Below, piece by piece: positions 50,929 to 60,480 of a stretch of DNA of 64,000 bases (position 1 is its first letter; the number at the start of each line of letters is the position of its first letter). Source of the stretch: Phytophthora colocasiae. Taxonomy: Eukaryota > Oomycota > Peronosporomycetes > Peronosporales > Peronosporaceae. Below the pieces are notes generated by a model. It had not been told where the DNA came from and ran no database searches. It was given only the letters and a program-made list of their open reading frames with translations. Position numbers and translations under genes: made by a program. The stretch is taken from NCBI GenBank assembly GCA_018806915.1, contig JAGKQI010000096.1, positions 1,736,001 through 1,800,000 on the forward strand, given 5' to 3'.

Positions 50929-52284
50929 TTACGAGCACACCCTGGTCTGTCCTGAACATTTTTGCTGGGAGACTGCGCACGTGTCCAGGTCCTTCACGCA
51001 CAGCATCCAGCAAGACTTGGCGCTGTGTGTGCTAGTAGTACACGAACAACTCTTGCTGCATGCTGCTGGATCAGTAGAATGGTTACGGTTGCACACTACC
51101 GAACAACCTTCCGACGGTGCCGCTGAACCAGCCTTCACTGTGCATTCTTTATAACTACACTCAGCGTCAGCTGAAGCAGCGAGATGGCGTCCAGGAGCAC
51201 AACCTAGCAACTGATGATCCGACTCGTGCCCTTGCTGCACGTACTGCGCCGTCGTGTTGGCGTGCACGTCGAAGTCCATCTGCTTGAGCATGCGCTGGTA
51301 CGACGGCAGCAGCGTCATCTTGCCGAACCACGCACGCAGCAGACGCTGGGTCGCAGTCGTCTCCACCTCGGGCATACGCACGGCGTGCATCACGGCCGGC
51401 AACTGCTCCGACGTGCCCACCCAGCGGTTGTAGCCCGTGCCGACCATGAGCGTCACCTGGTCGGGTTTCAGAATGGGTCTCGCGCGCTGACCGTCGCGGC
51501 GCTGGATGATGAGACCCGACTCCGAATGGTCCTCACCGCCGGCCGACACCGGTTCGAACGTGCTGCTGCCGCCGTCCTTGCTGACCTTGTAGAAGGAGGG
51601 CGTGGCGAACACGATGAACATGCCGTCGTCCTCGTGCAGCTCGAGTGAGAAGTCGTCCTTGGACGAGGTGCTGGGGTTCGTGTCCGAGAGTCTGCGCTCG
51701 TGCAGAGACGGCGTCTCGTAGGCGTGGAAGTGGTCGAGACGCATGGCGTCCGTCATGAGCTTGCGGCTTGAGATGGTCTGGCCGTATCCATCCGTGGTGG
51801 TGAAGTTGGTGGCGTCGAGTGTGGTGGCCACATTGAGAACAACCAGCTCCAGCAGCGACGAGAACTGGTCGTAGTGGGTCTTGTATCCAGGACACGCAGC
51901 GTCCGTCGTGGTGGCGGTGGCATCAGCATCTTGTCCGGAAGGCGTACTGATGGTGTATCGGTTCGTGCCGTCGGTCAGCGTCTTGTGGAGCAGGAACTCG
52001 GCGTTGACCTCCTGAGCGGACACAGCGCAGGCGGCGGCCGAGTCGAGGTAGGATTGGCGCACTTGGGCGTAGGACGGCACGTTGGTGAAGCTGATGATGC
52101 CGTCCTTCTTGAGTGCGGTGAGTACGTCGTTGGGTGTGTTTCCGGTGGCGAGCGTTTGGTAGTCGAAGTTTGGGATTTCGAACGCTGGTACTTGTTCAGC
52201 GGCTTGTCCGGCGACGTTGGTTGGTATGGCGTCTACCATGAGCATGGCTGACAGAAGCGTGACAATTGCCAACGCTTTTGACAT
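50929..52284 (-). CDS. Secreted dioxygenase-fold protein with Cys-rich tail (copy 1)
   Basis: 451 residues from the ATG at 52284. Signal peptide MSKALAIVTLLSAMLMVDA. Residues about 32-345 look like an isopenicillin-N-synthase/2OG-Fe(II) fold: FEIPNFDY and ALKKDGIISFTNVP at the N-side, LELHEDDGMFIVF with a possible HxD at 217-219, and YNRWVGTSEQLPAVMHAVRM with His300 and Arg303. Residues 375-451 form a domain with 14 or more cysteines (CTVKAGS...EGCSVVCNRNH...CSCT...CWMLCVKD). The protein is probably exported. It is divergently paired with a second copy at 53.6 kb and appears identical to it over residues about 23-377, while the signal peptide and Cys-rich tail differ. Function unknown. Confidence 0.8.
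   Translation of the reverse strand: MSKALAIVTLLSAMLMVDAIPTNVAGQAAEQVPAFEIPNFDYQTLATGNTPNDVLTALKKDGIISFTNVPSYAQVRQSYLDSAAACAVSAQEVNAEFLLHKTLTDGTNRYTISTPSGQDADATATTTDAACPGYKTHYDQFSSLLELVVLNVATTLDATNFTTTDGYGQTISSRKLMTDAMRLDHFHAYETPSLHERRLSDTNPSTSSKDDFSLELHEDDGMFIVFATPSFYKVSKDGGSSTFEPVSAGGEDHSESGLIIQRRDGQRARPILKPDQVTLMVGTGYNRWVGTSEQLPAVMHAVRMPEVETTATQRLLRAWFGKMTLLPSYQRMLKQMDFDVHANTTAQYVQQGHESDHQLLGCAPGRHLAASADAECSYKECTVKAGSAAPSEGCSVVCNRNHSTDPAACSKSCSCTTSTHSAKSCWMLCVKDLDTCAVSQQKCSGQTRVCS
51158..52219 (-). repeat. Left arm of a 1,062-bp inverted repeat
   Basis: Reads identically, as far as I compared, to 53654-54715 on the other strand. It covers most of the catalytic-fold coding region. Outside these limits the two genes differ at once: CAACGTCGCC is shared while the bases before it differ, and GCTGACGCTGAGTG is shared while what follows differs. 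Confidence 0.85.
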
Positions 52285-52314
52285 TGCAGGGTGTGAGAAA
52301 TCGGTTGTTCAGTG

Positions 52315-52330
52315 CAAAAGAGATAATGAA
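52315..52330 (-). promoter_or_regulatory. Initiator-like element of secreted copy 1
   Basis: TTCATTATCTCTTTTG on the minus strand, about 31-46 bp before the ATG, has the CATT-N4-CTTTT form also seen before copy 2. Confidence 0.4.
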
Positions 52331-53522
52331 TTTGTGAACTTGAGAACGTTCGGCAGGCGGATGAAGAAGCTTGATTGACCAGGATACGCTAAGCGCGTTG
52401 CTACTCCATTCGATGACGTCCATCTCAGTTTTTGAGAAAATAGCAAACACGGGTGGTTTTGCAACATCTCTAAGGCGAACGGCGGGAACAATCCAGCCGC
52501 AGAGACTCTGCCAGAGTGGCTCCATTATTGACTGAATTATTGAATGAAGATATGCTGTGTAGTACAGTGTGTACGTTGAAGTTGCCCACGATTTATAGTG
52601 TACTACCGGTAGTACTACCAACTGTAGTACATGTAGTGTTTTGTCAGTATCTTTGACAAATAGATTACCAGTATTAAGATGTACGTAAAAAAACTTCTTG
52701 TCGTCAAAAGAAGAAAACTACTGTGAAAGAGTACACAACAAAACATAAACAGCCTCACACCATTCGACAATTGCTATTCAGGTTTGCTCCGGATTCCGGT
52801 CGCTGGATGGTACTGTAATGTAATCGCTCGGTGTTGCATCATTGCTCTACATGTTTCCCGGCTAGAAAATTGTCGAAAGCACTGCCAAAGCAGTAGTGTT
52901 GCCCCGTCAGAACCCTCGCCCTGTTACCCACGTGTTCGCAATATTGGGAAGGGGGGGGGGGCTGCAATGCTAGTCACACACTGTACGATGCGTAGTACAT
53001 GTACGGTGGATACGTGTGTGTACATCATTTTGTTCGCCAGCAACACGGATTAAGGGGCTAGTTGTTGTAGGCAACTACAACATCGCTCAAACAGTGAATC
53101 CATTCCCTAATGTTAATTCGTGCAAGATACTTCTGGATTTCGAGCAGCAAAAGTCTCGGCACTGCTTCACCGGTGAGACCCCCTTTTCTGGTATAGGGGC
53201 ACGCGTGCAAACAGCAAGCAATGACAGCAAGTGGAAGCCGTACTGTACCAGTCAACAATAAGCTGTGCCACGCTTTTCCGACGGGAAGGCTTGGATTCGT
53301 TTCCATGCGCACCACAGTCATTGCGTTTGGGGGTCAGGTTGCCTCTCCTCCATTCACTGGGGTGCAACTAACTTAGTTGAACTAAGTGACAGTATGACAA
53401 GCCAATTTTGCACGAGATGATTCCTGACCTCAAATCTCTGGAGAGGATATTGCCCTTGAACGTAGCGTATCCGGAGAGCCTTTCGTCGAGGACTCAGTGA
53501 CGCTTTTCATCCTGGTCGTCTC
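52331..53522. other. Divergent promoter region between the two secreted-protein genes
   Basis: About 1.2 kb without a supported gene. It has a run of 11 G (52951-52961), GTACATGTAC-like palindromes near 52625 and 52995, and repeats of GTAGTAC/TACCGG near 52605. Both genes are read outward from here. Confidence 0.55.
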
Positions 53523-53538
53523 ACTCATTTCCGCTTTT
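53523..53538 (+). promoter_or_regulatory. Oomycete core promoter of secreted copy 2
   Basis: ACTCATTTCCGCTTTT agrees with the 16-base core promoter at 13 positions and lies about 50 bp before the ATG at 53589. It is the best initiator match in the window. Confidence 0.6.
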
Positions 53539-53588
53539 ACCTTCAACCACCAAGACTCGGCATCCACCACCACATTCACATCACCACA

Positions 53589-55247
53589 ATGGTTCAAGTT
53601 ACCAAGATGCTACTGGGTCTTGCTGCAATGTGCATGGCAGGCACCGTACCAATCAACGTCGCCGGACAAGCCGCTGAACAAGTACCAGCGTTCGAAATCC
53701 CAAACTTCGACTACCAAACGCTCGCCACCGGAAACACACCCAACGACGTACTCACCGCACTCAAGAAGGACGGCATCATCAGCTTCACCAACGTGCCGTC
53801 CTACGCCCAAGTGCGCCAATCCTACCTTGACTCGGCCGCCGCCTGCGCTGTGTCCGCTCAGGAGGTCAACGCCGAGTTCCTGCTCCACAAGACGCTGACC
53901 GACGGCACGAACCGATACACCATCAGTACGCCTTCCGGACAAGATGCTGATGCCACCGCCACCACGACGGACGCTGCGTGTCCTGGATACAAGACCCACT
54001 ACGACCAGTTCTCGTCGCTGCTGGAGCTGGTTGTTCTCAATGTGGCCACCACACTCGACGCCACCAACTTCACCACCACGGATGGATACGGCCAGACCAT
54101 CTCAAGCCGCAAGCTCATGACGGACGCCATGCGTCTCGACCACTTCCACGCCTACGAGACGCCGTCTCTGCACGAGCGCAGACTCTCGGACACGAACCCC
54201 AGCACCTCGTCCAAGGACGACTTCTCACTCGAGCTGCACGAGGACGACGGCATGTTCATCGTGTTCGCCACGCCCTCCTTCTACAAGGTCAGCAAGGACG
54301 GCGGCAGCAGCACGTTCGAACCGGTGTCGGCCGGCGGTGAGGACCATTCGGAGTCGGGTCTCATCATCCAGCGCCGCGACGGTCAGCGCGCGAGACCCAT
54401 TCTGAAACCCGACCAGGTGACGCTCATGGTCGGCACGGGCTACAACCGCTGGGTGGGCACGTCGGAGCAGTTGCCGGCCGTGATGCACGCCGTGCGTATG
54501 CCCGAGGTGGAGACGACTGCGACCCAGCGTCTGCTGCGTGCGTGGTTCGGCAAGATGACGCTGCTGCCGTCGTACCAGCGCATGCTCAAGCAGATGGACT
54601 TCGACGTGCACGCCAACACGACGGCGCAGTACGTGCAGCAAGGGCACGAGTCGGATCATCAGTTGCTAGGTTGTGCTCCTGGACGCCATCTCGCTGCTTC
54701 AGCTGACGCTGAGTGCAGCTTCAACTCCTGCACAGTGAAGTCGGGCGCCTCCGCTCCTTCTGAGGGTTGTTCAGTAGTGTGCAACCGTAACCACGCTACT
54801 GACGCGGCCGACTGCGAGAAGAGCTGCGACTGCACCGTGAGCACGCACAGTGCTACCACGTGCTGGATGCTCTGTGTGTTGGACCTGGACTCCTGCAGTC
54901 TCGACCAGCAGTCGTGCTCGGGGCAAGCAAAGAAATGTGATTCGACGTCTGCACCAGCACCAACCACCGCTGCCCCCACTACACCAGCACCAACGCCGGC
55001 TCCTGCACCTACTCCGACTACTACTGCTCCACCCGCCACGACTCCTTCATCGAATCCGTCACCTCCTTCAACACCGTCAACCACCGACGCTCCGTCGTCC
55101 ACCCCGGCACCTGACAGCCCCACTGCCTCGAGTGTAGAGCGTGATCTCCCCACTGACGCTCCTACCTCAACGACGACTGCGCCCACTTTGCCCAGTTCCT
55201 CCGGATCCTCCAGCACCCCTGCTCCAGTCGACCACGGCGTGTGCTAA
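53589..55247 (+). CDS. Secreted dioxygenase-fold protein with Cys-rich domain and mucin-like tail (copy 2)
   Basis: 552 residues from the ATG at 53589. Signal peptide MVQVTKMLLGLAAMCMAGTV, unlike copy 1. The folded part matches copy 1 residue for residue from NVAGQAAEQ through DAEC, including HEDD and the His of AVMHAV. The Cys-rich domain is similar but diverged (CTVKSGASAPSEGCSVVCNR, CEKSCDCTVS, CWMLCVLDLDSC). Unlike copy 1 it continues into a Thr/Pro/Ser/Ala tail of about 100 residues (APTTAAPTTPAPTPAPAP...), a likely O-glycosylated stalk or wall-attachment region ending in DHGVC. This suggests a surface-linked form beside a soluble one. Intact single exon. Confidence 0.82.
   Translation: MVQVTKMLLGLAAMCMAGTVPINVAGQAAEQVPAFEIPNFDYQTLATGNTPNDVLTALKKDGIISFTNVPSYAQVRQSYLDSAAACAVSAQEVNAEFLLHKTLTDGTNRYTISTPSGQDADATATTTDAACPGYKTHYDQFSSLLELVVLNVATTLDATNFTTTDGYGQTISSRKLMTDAMRLDHFHAYETPSLHERRLSDTNPSTSSKDDFSLELHEDDGMFIVFATPSFYKVSKDGGSSTFEPVSAGGEDHSESGLIIQRRDGQRARPILKPDQVTLMVGTGYNRWVGTSEQLPAVMHAVRMPEVETTATQRLLRAWFGKMTLLPSYQRMLKQMDFDVHANTTAQYVQQGHESDHQLLGCAPGRHLAASADAECSFNSCTVKSGASAPSEGCSVVCNRNHATDAADCEKSCDCTVSTHSATTCWMLCVLDLDSCSLDQQSCSGQAKKCDSTSAPAPTTAAPTTPAPTPAPAPTPTTTAPPATTPSSNPSPPSTPSTTDAPSSTPAPDSPTASSVERDLPTDAPTSTTTAPTLPSSSGSSSTPAPVDHGVC
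53654..54715 (+). repeat. Right arm of the 1,062-bp inverted repeat
   Basis: Partner of 51158-52219; both arms have the same length, and 1,434 bp separate them. Confidence 0.85.
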
Positions 55248-56214
55248 GCGTCAAAAATGTCATCCCAAACCACGTAGGGTTCCATATCACTGTCGATAAT
55301 ATATTCGCGTCTACATAATTTGACTCCCGAAATCAGCGGCGAAACTTGGCATACAGATAGAAGGCATTCTCATGAGCATACCTGCTTTGCACCTTTACGG
55401 AGACGTGGTTGCAGCGAGTGCACCACCGCAATATAAGCACTAGAAAACGGCGCAAGAAGGTTCACGTACATATATGACCCATTCAGTAGTATTTAAGAAA
55501 TACTACTAGTACAATTGAAAGTAATTATATGAATTGTCTACATCAATGATATAATCTCACGTACCTGTATAAAACGATATCACAGTGGCCGAGATTTATT
55601 CTGTATTCGACAGAATAAGCGAATTTCTTAAACTAAAGTTGCAACAGTTTATCTGTTGTTAGCCCTTTCGCCGCTGCGCGCTAATACAAAAACACTGCAT
55701 TTTCGCACAAAGCTGTTGCAATGTATCCTATGAGCACAACCGGTGTCAGCATAATCGTTGTCAAAAATGCCACCACATAGCTTTTTCAACGATTTCAATT
55801 GGCCGAGACATGATAGCTCACGATCAAAACGCCTCTTTATTTTAAAATCCTTCTCAATACGATCAAGGTTTCTGATCGCTTTCGCGACAAGTGGCGGATG
55901 TGTACCCGCGCCACGCGGCGCCGCGCGCGCTCACCAAATTTTCGGCTAGTTCTAGACTTACAGAGAAGTAAGTAGGCTAGAACAAGACGAAATTTTGGTG
56001 AGCAGGAAGAGCACTGAATGGTACGCAAAATGGAGATGCTATTTGTTTCAGTTAGCTAGCTACTAACGTCCTCCCACGGCAACGCTCAGCTAATATAATC
56101 AGTATCCCCACCATCCGTGGTGCTGTTGTAGTCCTCCCCGCGTTTTCACTTCCTCAAGCGAATTTTCTTTCGTAGATGAGGAAAAATTGCTGCTCCGCTT
56201 CCCCATGTACCGTG
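55248..56214. other. Intergenic region with piggyBac-type palindrome
   Basis: No gene recognised. TATTCTGTATTCGACAGAAT (55597-55616) is almost the same palindrome as the one at the piggyBac end at 63877. GTTAGCCCTTTCGCC at about 55658 resembles a piggyBac terminus with an altered TTAA. A GC-rich patch (CGCGCCACGCGGCGCCGCGC) lies near 55908. Confidence 0.5.
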
Positions 56215-57070
56215 CTACACCTGGCTGCACGTCAGCGTGTCCCCGGTTTCCTTGCGTCGGACGGTGTTACAAAGCGGCACGTATCCTCCCATCCTGCTGC
56301 TGCACTCACGACAATAGAAGCGGCCCTCAAAGCTCTTGACCTTCGGTGGGCTCAAGGCAGAGCACACCTTGCAGAGAAACTGGCGGCTCTTCTTGTCCCC
56401 CTTGCGCCTTCCAGATTTTGCCTCGTACAGCTCTTTGGTGCTTCGTAAGACGTGCTCTCGGGTTAGCAGAGGGGTGTTGGCCAAATCTTCACCGTACTGG
56501 TCTGTGCGGAAACTTACAGCATTTACTGCGAGCAACTCCATACGAAGACGTCTCATGTACTCGGCATGTGTAGGCACGCACTCCCCTTTGCGCTTCATCG
56601 CTAGCCTGTGTAGAATATATAGCCGTTGACCACTGCCATATCGACGAAAGCTAAAAAAAGCTCTTCGTTGTCGGTAAGCTTCTGACTCCAGCGCAATTTT
56701 CTTCCATAGCGACTTGGGCAAAAAGTAAAAAAAAATTCCAATCGGCGACTCAGCAAATGCAGCGGCGGATTTAGAAGTTCCCCATCTACCATTGTATAAA
56801 GCAGCTCCATCCAGTTTCAACTCGGCTGTATCATATTCAGTACAGAATAAGTTAGACAGTGGCTACGTTTATTCTGTATGTCACAGACTTACCGCAGTGG
56901 TCTTGATCGTACAATTCCCATCCAGAACTAGCAAACTCACGCATTTCCGCATCGTCCTGCCGAAAGCCCACACTTACGTCCTCGAATTCTGGATCCGACT
57001 CGACTTCATCAACATAGTCTTCTTCCTCTTCTTCACAAGATGTTTCACTGCATTGAGTTCACAGTCGGAA
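56215..57070 (-). pseudogene. Second piggyBac-family transposase, catalytic core deleted, intron retained
   Basis: The 5' part (57070-56893) is acidic (CEEEEEDYVDEVESDPEFED ... FASSGWELYDQDH). An intron (56826-56892; donor GTAAGT, acceptor ATACAG) joins it in frame to ELKLDGAALYNGRWG and SPIGIFFYFLPKSLW, the start of the piggyBac domain. After ESEAYRQ the DDE region is missing and the sequence passes, with a frame change, to FLAFVDMAVVNGYIF, AMKRKGECVPTHAEYMRRLR and a zinc-ribbon end (LCKVCS ... FYCRECSSRMGG). It is thus an internal-deletion derivative. It is a different family from the element at 16.4 kb. Confidence 0.75.
56826..56892 (-). repeat. Intron of piggyBac family 2 holding half-sites of the terminal palindrome
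   Basis: Contains ACAGAATAA and TTATTCTGT (56842-56850 and 56869-56877), the two halves of the palindrome TATTCTGT-N5-ACAGAATA at 55597 and 63877. Confidence 0.7.
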
Positions 57071-57079
57071 CAAAGCCGA

Positions 57080-57640
57080 GCCCAAGAAGTGTTGTATGTG
57101 ACTTCGAACGTATGATCTTCGCAATTCGAGAACATTTTTCGTCTACACGCATCGTCGGGTGCTTATTTCATTTCAAGCTGGCGTGTAGGCGGAAATGACA
57201 AAGTATCGAATATCAGATGAAGAAGCTGGAGTGGGAGTTTGGTGTCTTAGATATGCTGATAGTGATTGATCCTGAGCAAAAAACAAAATTCCGAAGCGCG
57301 GTGTGGCATGGGTGAAATCCAAAATCAAGACTAGGTGTGAAGCCAAGGGTCTCTTGTATTCACGGGGAAAGTGGCAAAAGTTCTGGAAGTATTTTGAAAA
57401 AAACTTGGCTCGAGACGTTTCCTCCACCACTGTGGAATAGGTTTGGGGTTGGTCGTGCCATTGTGAACGAAACAAACAATCCACTGGAGAGATTTCATCG
57501 AGAGTTAAATTGAAACCGGGAAAAGTGGCACTAAAAGTTCCACGAAAACCTCATTTCAGTGTCATTATTCCAGTGGCCTCAAGAGCTATCTGAGACCTGG
57601 AATTTACAGAAGTAGATATCGCGCGACTCCTCACACAACA
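57080..57640 (+). pseudogene. MULE transposase fragment
   Basis: VVCDFERMIFAIREHF, then GCLFHFKLACRRK, KWQKFWKYFEKNLA and NETNNPLERFHRELN appear in shifting frames. They match the second half of the catalytic domain of the MULE at 21.5 kb (second Asp, C2H and Glu). Many stops; both ends of the gene are missing. Confidence 0.75.
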
Positions 57641-57715
57641 AGATTTTCCGCAATGGAAAACAACAGCGCTACCGGTGGGCAGGTCGATAGCGACATCGCT
57701 TGTCCCTGACCCGCT

Positions 57716-58443
57716 TCAGACGACCATCCACTCGAAAAACGCAACTGGACAGATCATTCTACGCTTGCTCTCGTGAAAGCATGGAGTAAAGTGGACAAGG
57801 AGGGGAGGCGCGAGGACGAAAAAACGGCCATGTACAACCAGAGGATCTATGATGAATAAAACTTCCCTCCCAAACTCATCGCGGTCAAAGAAAGCCATCG
57901 AGGACAAACTCCAGGCTATCCGTGAGATGTATCACTTTATCAATGCTAATCGCATTGTCGGAAGTACTTCGGTACGGTATTATTATTTTATGTGGTAGTT
58001 GTTTTGAGTTGTAACATCTGCGATTTTTTTCTGTAGCAATTTTAAGAGCCCCAACATTACTCAAGTGGTGTACGAACAACTGCATGTCTTTCTGGATCGA
58101 CAGGCGGACACACAGCCGCTCCAGTCCACATACACAGCGAAATCACGCTTCCATGGCGAGGACAACACGAAACCGCAGTTGCTGACGACTTATTTGGAGC
58201 TGAACCCACTACCAGGACCGCGGCGAAGGATTCTCGTAATACGGGTCGAAAGCCTAAGAGAAAATGGGAGAACAGATACGCCAAAACGAAAGAGGTGCTC
58301 AAGGAAACATCGCATGTGTTATTGGAGCACGCCTAGCGGCTCCAGCAAGAAGAAATGCGAGAGCGCCGAGAGCAGCATGCGGAGCAAATGACACTGGTGA
58401 AAGAGTTTCTGGCGGCTATGCTCAAGCACGGACCCAGTCCGTA
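57716..58443 (+). pseudogene. PIF/Harbinger accessory DNA-binding protein (trihelix/NAM-like), decayed
   Basis: A trihelix/Myb-like start (RNWTDHSTLALVKAWSKVDK) is followed, after a stop and shift, by EDKLQAIREMYHFINANRIV. A likely intron at 57972-58036 leads to NFKSPNITQVVYEQLHVFLD. The NAM-associated-type C-terminus (GRKPKRKWENRYAKTKEVLK ... EQHAEQMTLVKEFLAAML) has one TAG. Harbinger elements need such a Myb-like partner. It faces the transposase gene at 58.6-59.5 kb, as expected. Confidence 0.6.
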
Positions 58444-58579
58444 AACAACTTGACAGTCCTGATGTATTTTGCGTGTTATCTCCTAGTTACTCTGTTGTTG
58501 TTTGAATGCAAACCATTTTTTTTTAATTCATCGCGAATATTGCCGCGCTCGGTGTCCTCGACTACAGATTCAGGCTGAG

Positions 58580-59504
58580 GATACCGTGGCTCATATTGGG
58601 CTAGCATCTCTCGTTGCTCCTCTGCGGAAAAGGAGAAGGTGTCTTTGCGGTCTAGTAGAAAGGTTTGTATCATACACAATGTCTGGTGCAGCATTAATGT
58701 CTTGGCCAATTCCCTTCAACAGGATTCGCCAGCGGCATTTGAGCTGACCAAACGAGCACACGACACGGTACCTTGCATGACTAAGCTTTTTGTTCAGCTT
58801 ATCAACAGTCTCTGCAATCTCGAATGTCGTGACTAGGTACTGCGCGTTTTGATATCCAGAGTCACCGAGCAGAAAATAGGGGATGGATGCACTTGTGTTG
58901 GCATTGGTAATGATAGTTGCGGTTTGAGAAGCTGCCGATACTGCCGGAAATGTTTAACAAGAGCACTGTTGCGAAAAACGCGGCTGTCACCGACCCGCCC
59001 GGGCCATTTGCAATCGAGGTCGCACAATCGACCTCGCCAGTCAACCCCCGCCTGGAGAACAATGCTGTACCAACACTTTCTGTTAAAATACATCGCCCCA
59101 TCTTCAGTAGGCTTTGCAATTGGTATGAGAGAACCGTCAATGCAACCTATGATCTGTGGTATCCCGCACGCCATCGCGAAATGAGAAGAGCACAGTCTAA
59201 ATGATGGAAAAGCAACCAGGTCTTGTAGCTCCTCGCACACCACCGCAGCCACTTCTTTTACAATTTCCGATACTGTTGCCGGCCCAATGGCAAACTTATC
59301 CGCTACAACGCGCACACTTAAACCATGGGCGCACACGTATAAAAATGCAGCAAGCCGCTTTGGAGGTATAACTGCATCAGGAGAGTCTCTGACGGGTCTC
59401 AATCGGGGAGATACAGCCCTAAAGCGAGCTGAAATACTCCCGCTATCCATACGAAATAGGTCCTTCATGCTTCCATCAAAATACATCCTAGACGAGAAGA
59501 GCAT
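58580..59504 (-). pseudogene. PIF/Harbinger transposase (DDE_4), frameshifted
   Basis: Open from 59504 to 58833 with a helix-turn-helix (LSVRVVADKFAIGPATVSEI), then GCIDGSLIPIAKP (Asp), CDLDCKWPGRVGDSRVF (Asp) and a shift near 58890 into YFLLGDSGYQNAQYLV and RYRVVCSFGQLKCRWRIL. The usual Glu of the ERAFG-type motif is not seen at its place (VVCSFGQLK). It is related to HARBI1-type proteins. The N-terminus before LFSSRMYFDG is not clear. Confidence 0.75.
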
Positions 59505-60082
59505 TGGCGACCAATGACTGCTTCTCTCCTTCGCAATCTACTCCTGGTCGCGCGGAATGCAGAGCACAGACATAGCATCCACCTCAAATTTGTGCAGCTG
59601 ACGCAAGAGGGCGGCTGCCTTGCTAATCGACGTCTGGGGGCGCGCCATCAGTTCGAGAAGCAAGACAAACATAATGCATATAGTCGGGTTCATAGCTCAG
59701 CATCCAATCAGCTACAGCAGAAACAACACAGGCAAACCGTTGCGGAGAGGGTTAGACAGAGCAGACAGTGAGCATCTCTCGGTAGGGGCAACTTACAGCT
59801 TTCCCGATATAGGAGGGGGCGGCGGCGGCGGCGGCTACCGTGCGGTGAGGTTTAAAGGTGTTGGGGAACGGGCGGCGTACAGAAACTCGGAAAATCTATG
59901 CGGTGAATGCGAAACAAACTGAGCTTTCGCTGTTTGCTAAACACGCGTCAAAATCTGAAACTTGGAACTTTTCTTCCAGGTTCCAGACTCAAGGCTTATC
60001 TAAACGGGGCCATTGAGATCTATATTTTGATTAGAATATACAAACTTCAAAATGTGCAAAACATGGGCTTGGTTTTAGTAGA
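59505..60082. other. Spacer with a GGC repeat
   Basis: No gene recognised. GGCGGCGGCGGCGGCGGC at about 59818-59835 is a simple trinucleotide run. The right end of the Harbinger element probably lies here but was not found. Confidence 0.5.
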
Positions 60083-60480
60083 TTAAACAATTGCAGAAAT
60101 TGCTGTTGTAAAGCTACGAATTACTTGGTCTACTGCGAACGCCTCCCACGCCTTAATTGTGGCTTTTATAGCATTAAGACGTTTTTCTAGGACAGAAAGC
60201 CCCCTTTTAGGAGTGTATGCACCTCGAATCTTTGCTTTTAGTGGTCCCATCACCCCTACATCAAGCGGTTGGCACACCAAGGTGATTTTGGGGGGAAATG
60301 GGACTACTGTCGCACAGGCTTATTCTGCCACAACGCGCACGCCTTCCTCTGACACATGGCTGTCAAAGTTGTCGACCAGGAGAAGTGCTTGACCATCTAC
60401 TGCAAATTTTAGCAGATCCTTACCATAAAACTTCCATCCTATTGCGTCCATTGTTGAACACCAGAACTTAGTTGTAGTTT
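60083..60480 (-). pseudogene. pogo/Tigger transposase C-terminal fragment
   Basis: KFWCSTMDAIGWKFYG, ALLLVDNFDSHVSEEG, then an in-frame TAA and CQPLDVGVMGPLKAK, ending at 60083. It is close in motif to the fragment at 25.2 kb (DN dyad and CQPLDVG) but on the other strand and diverged. The helix-turn-helix part is absent. Confidence 0.75.

Noticed and set aside
51214..51895. Long open frames antisense to secreted copy 1, duplicated antisense to copy 2 (53978-54659)
   Set aside because: They are mirror shadows of the GC-rich coding strand and are identical only because the arms are identical; no start context or domain.
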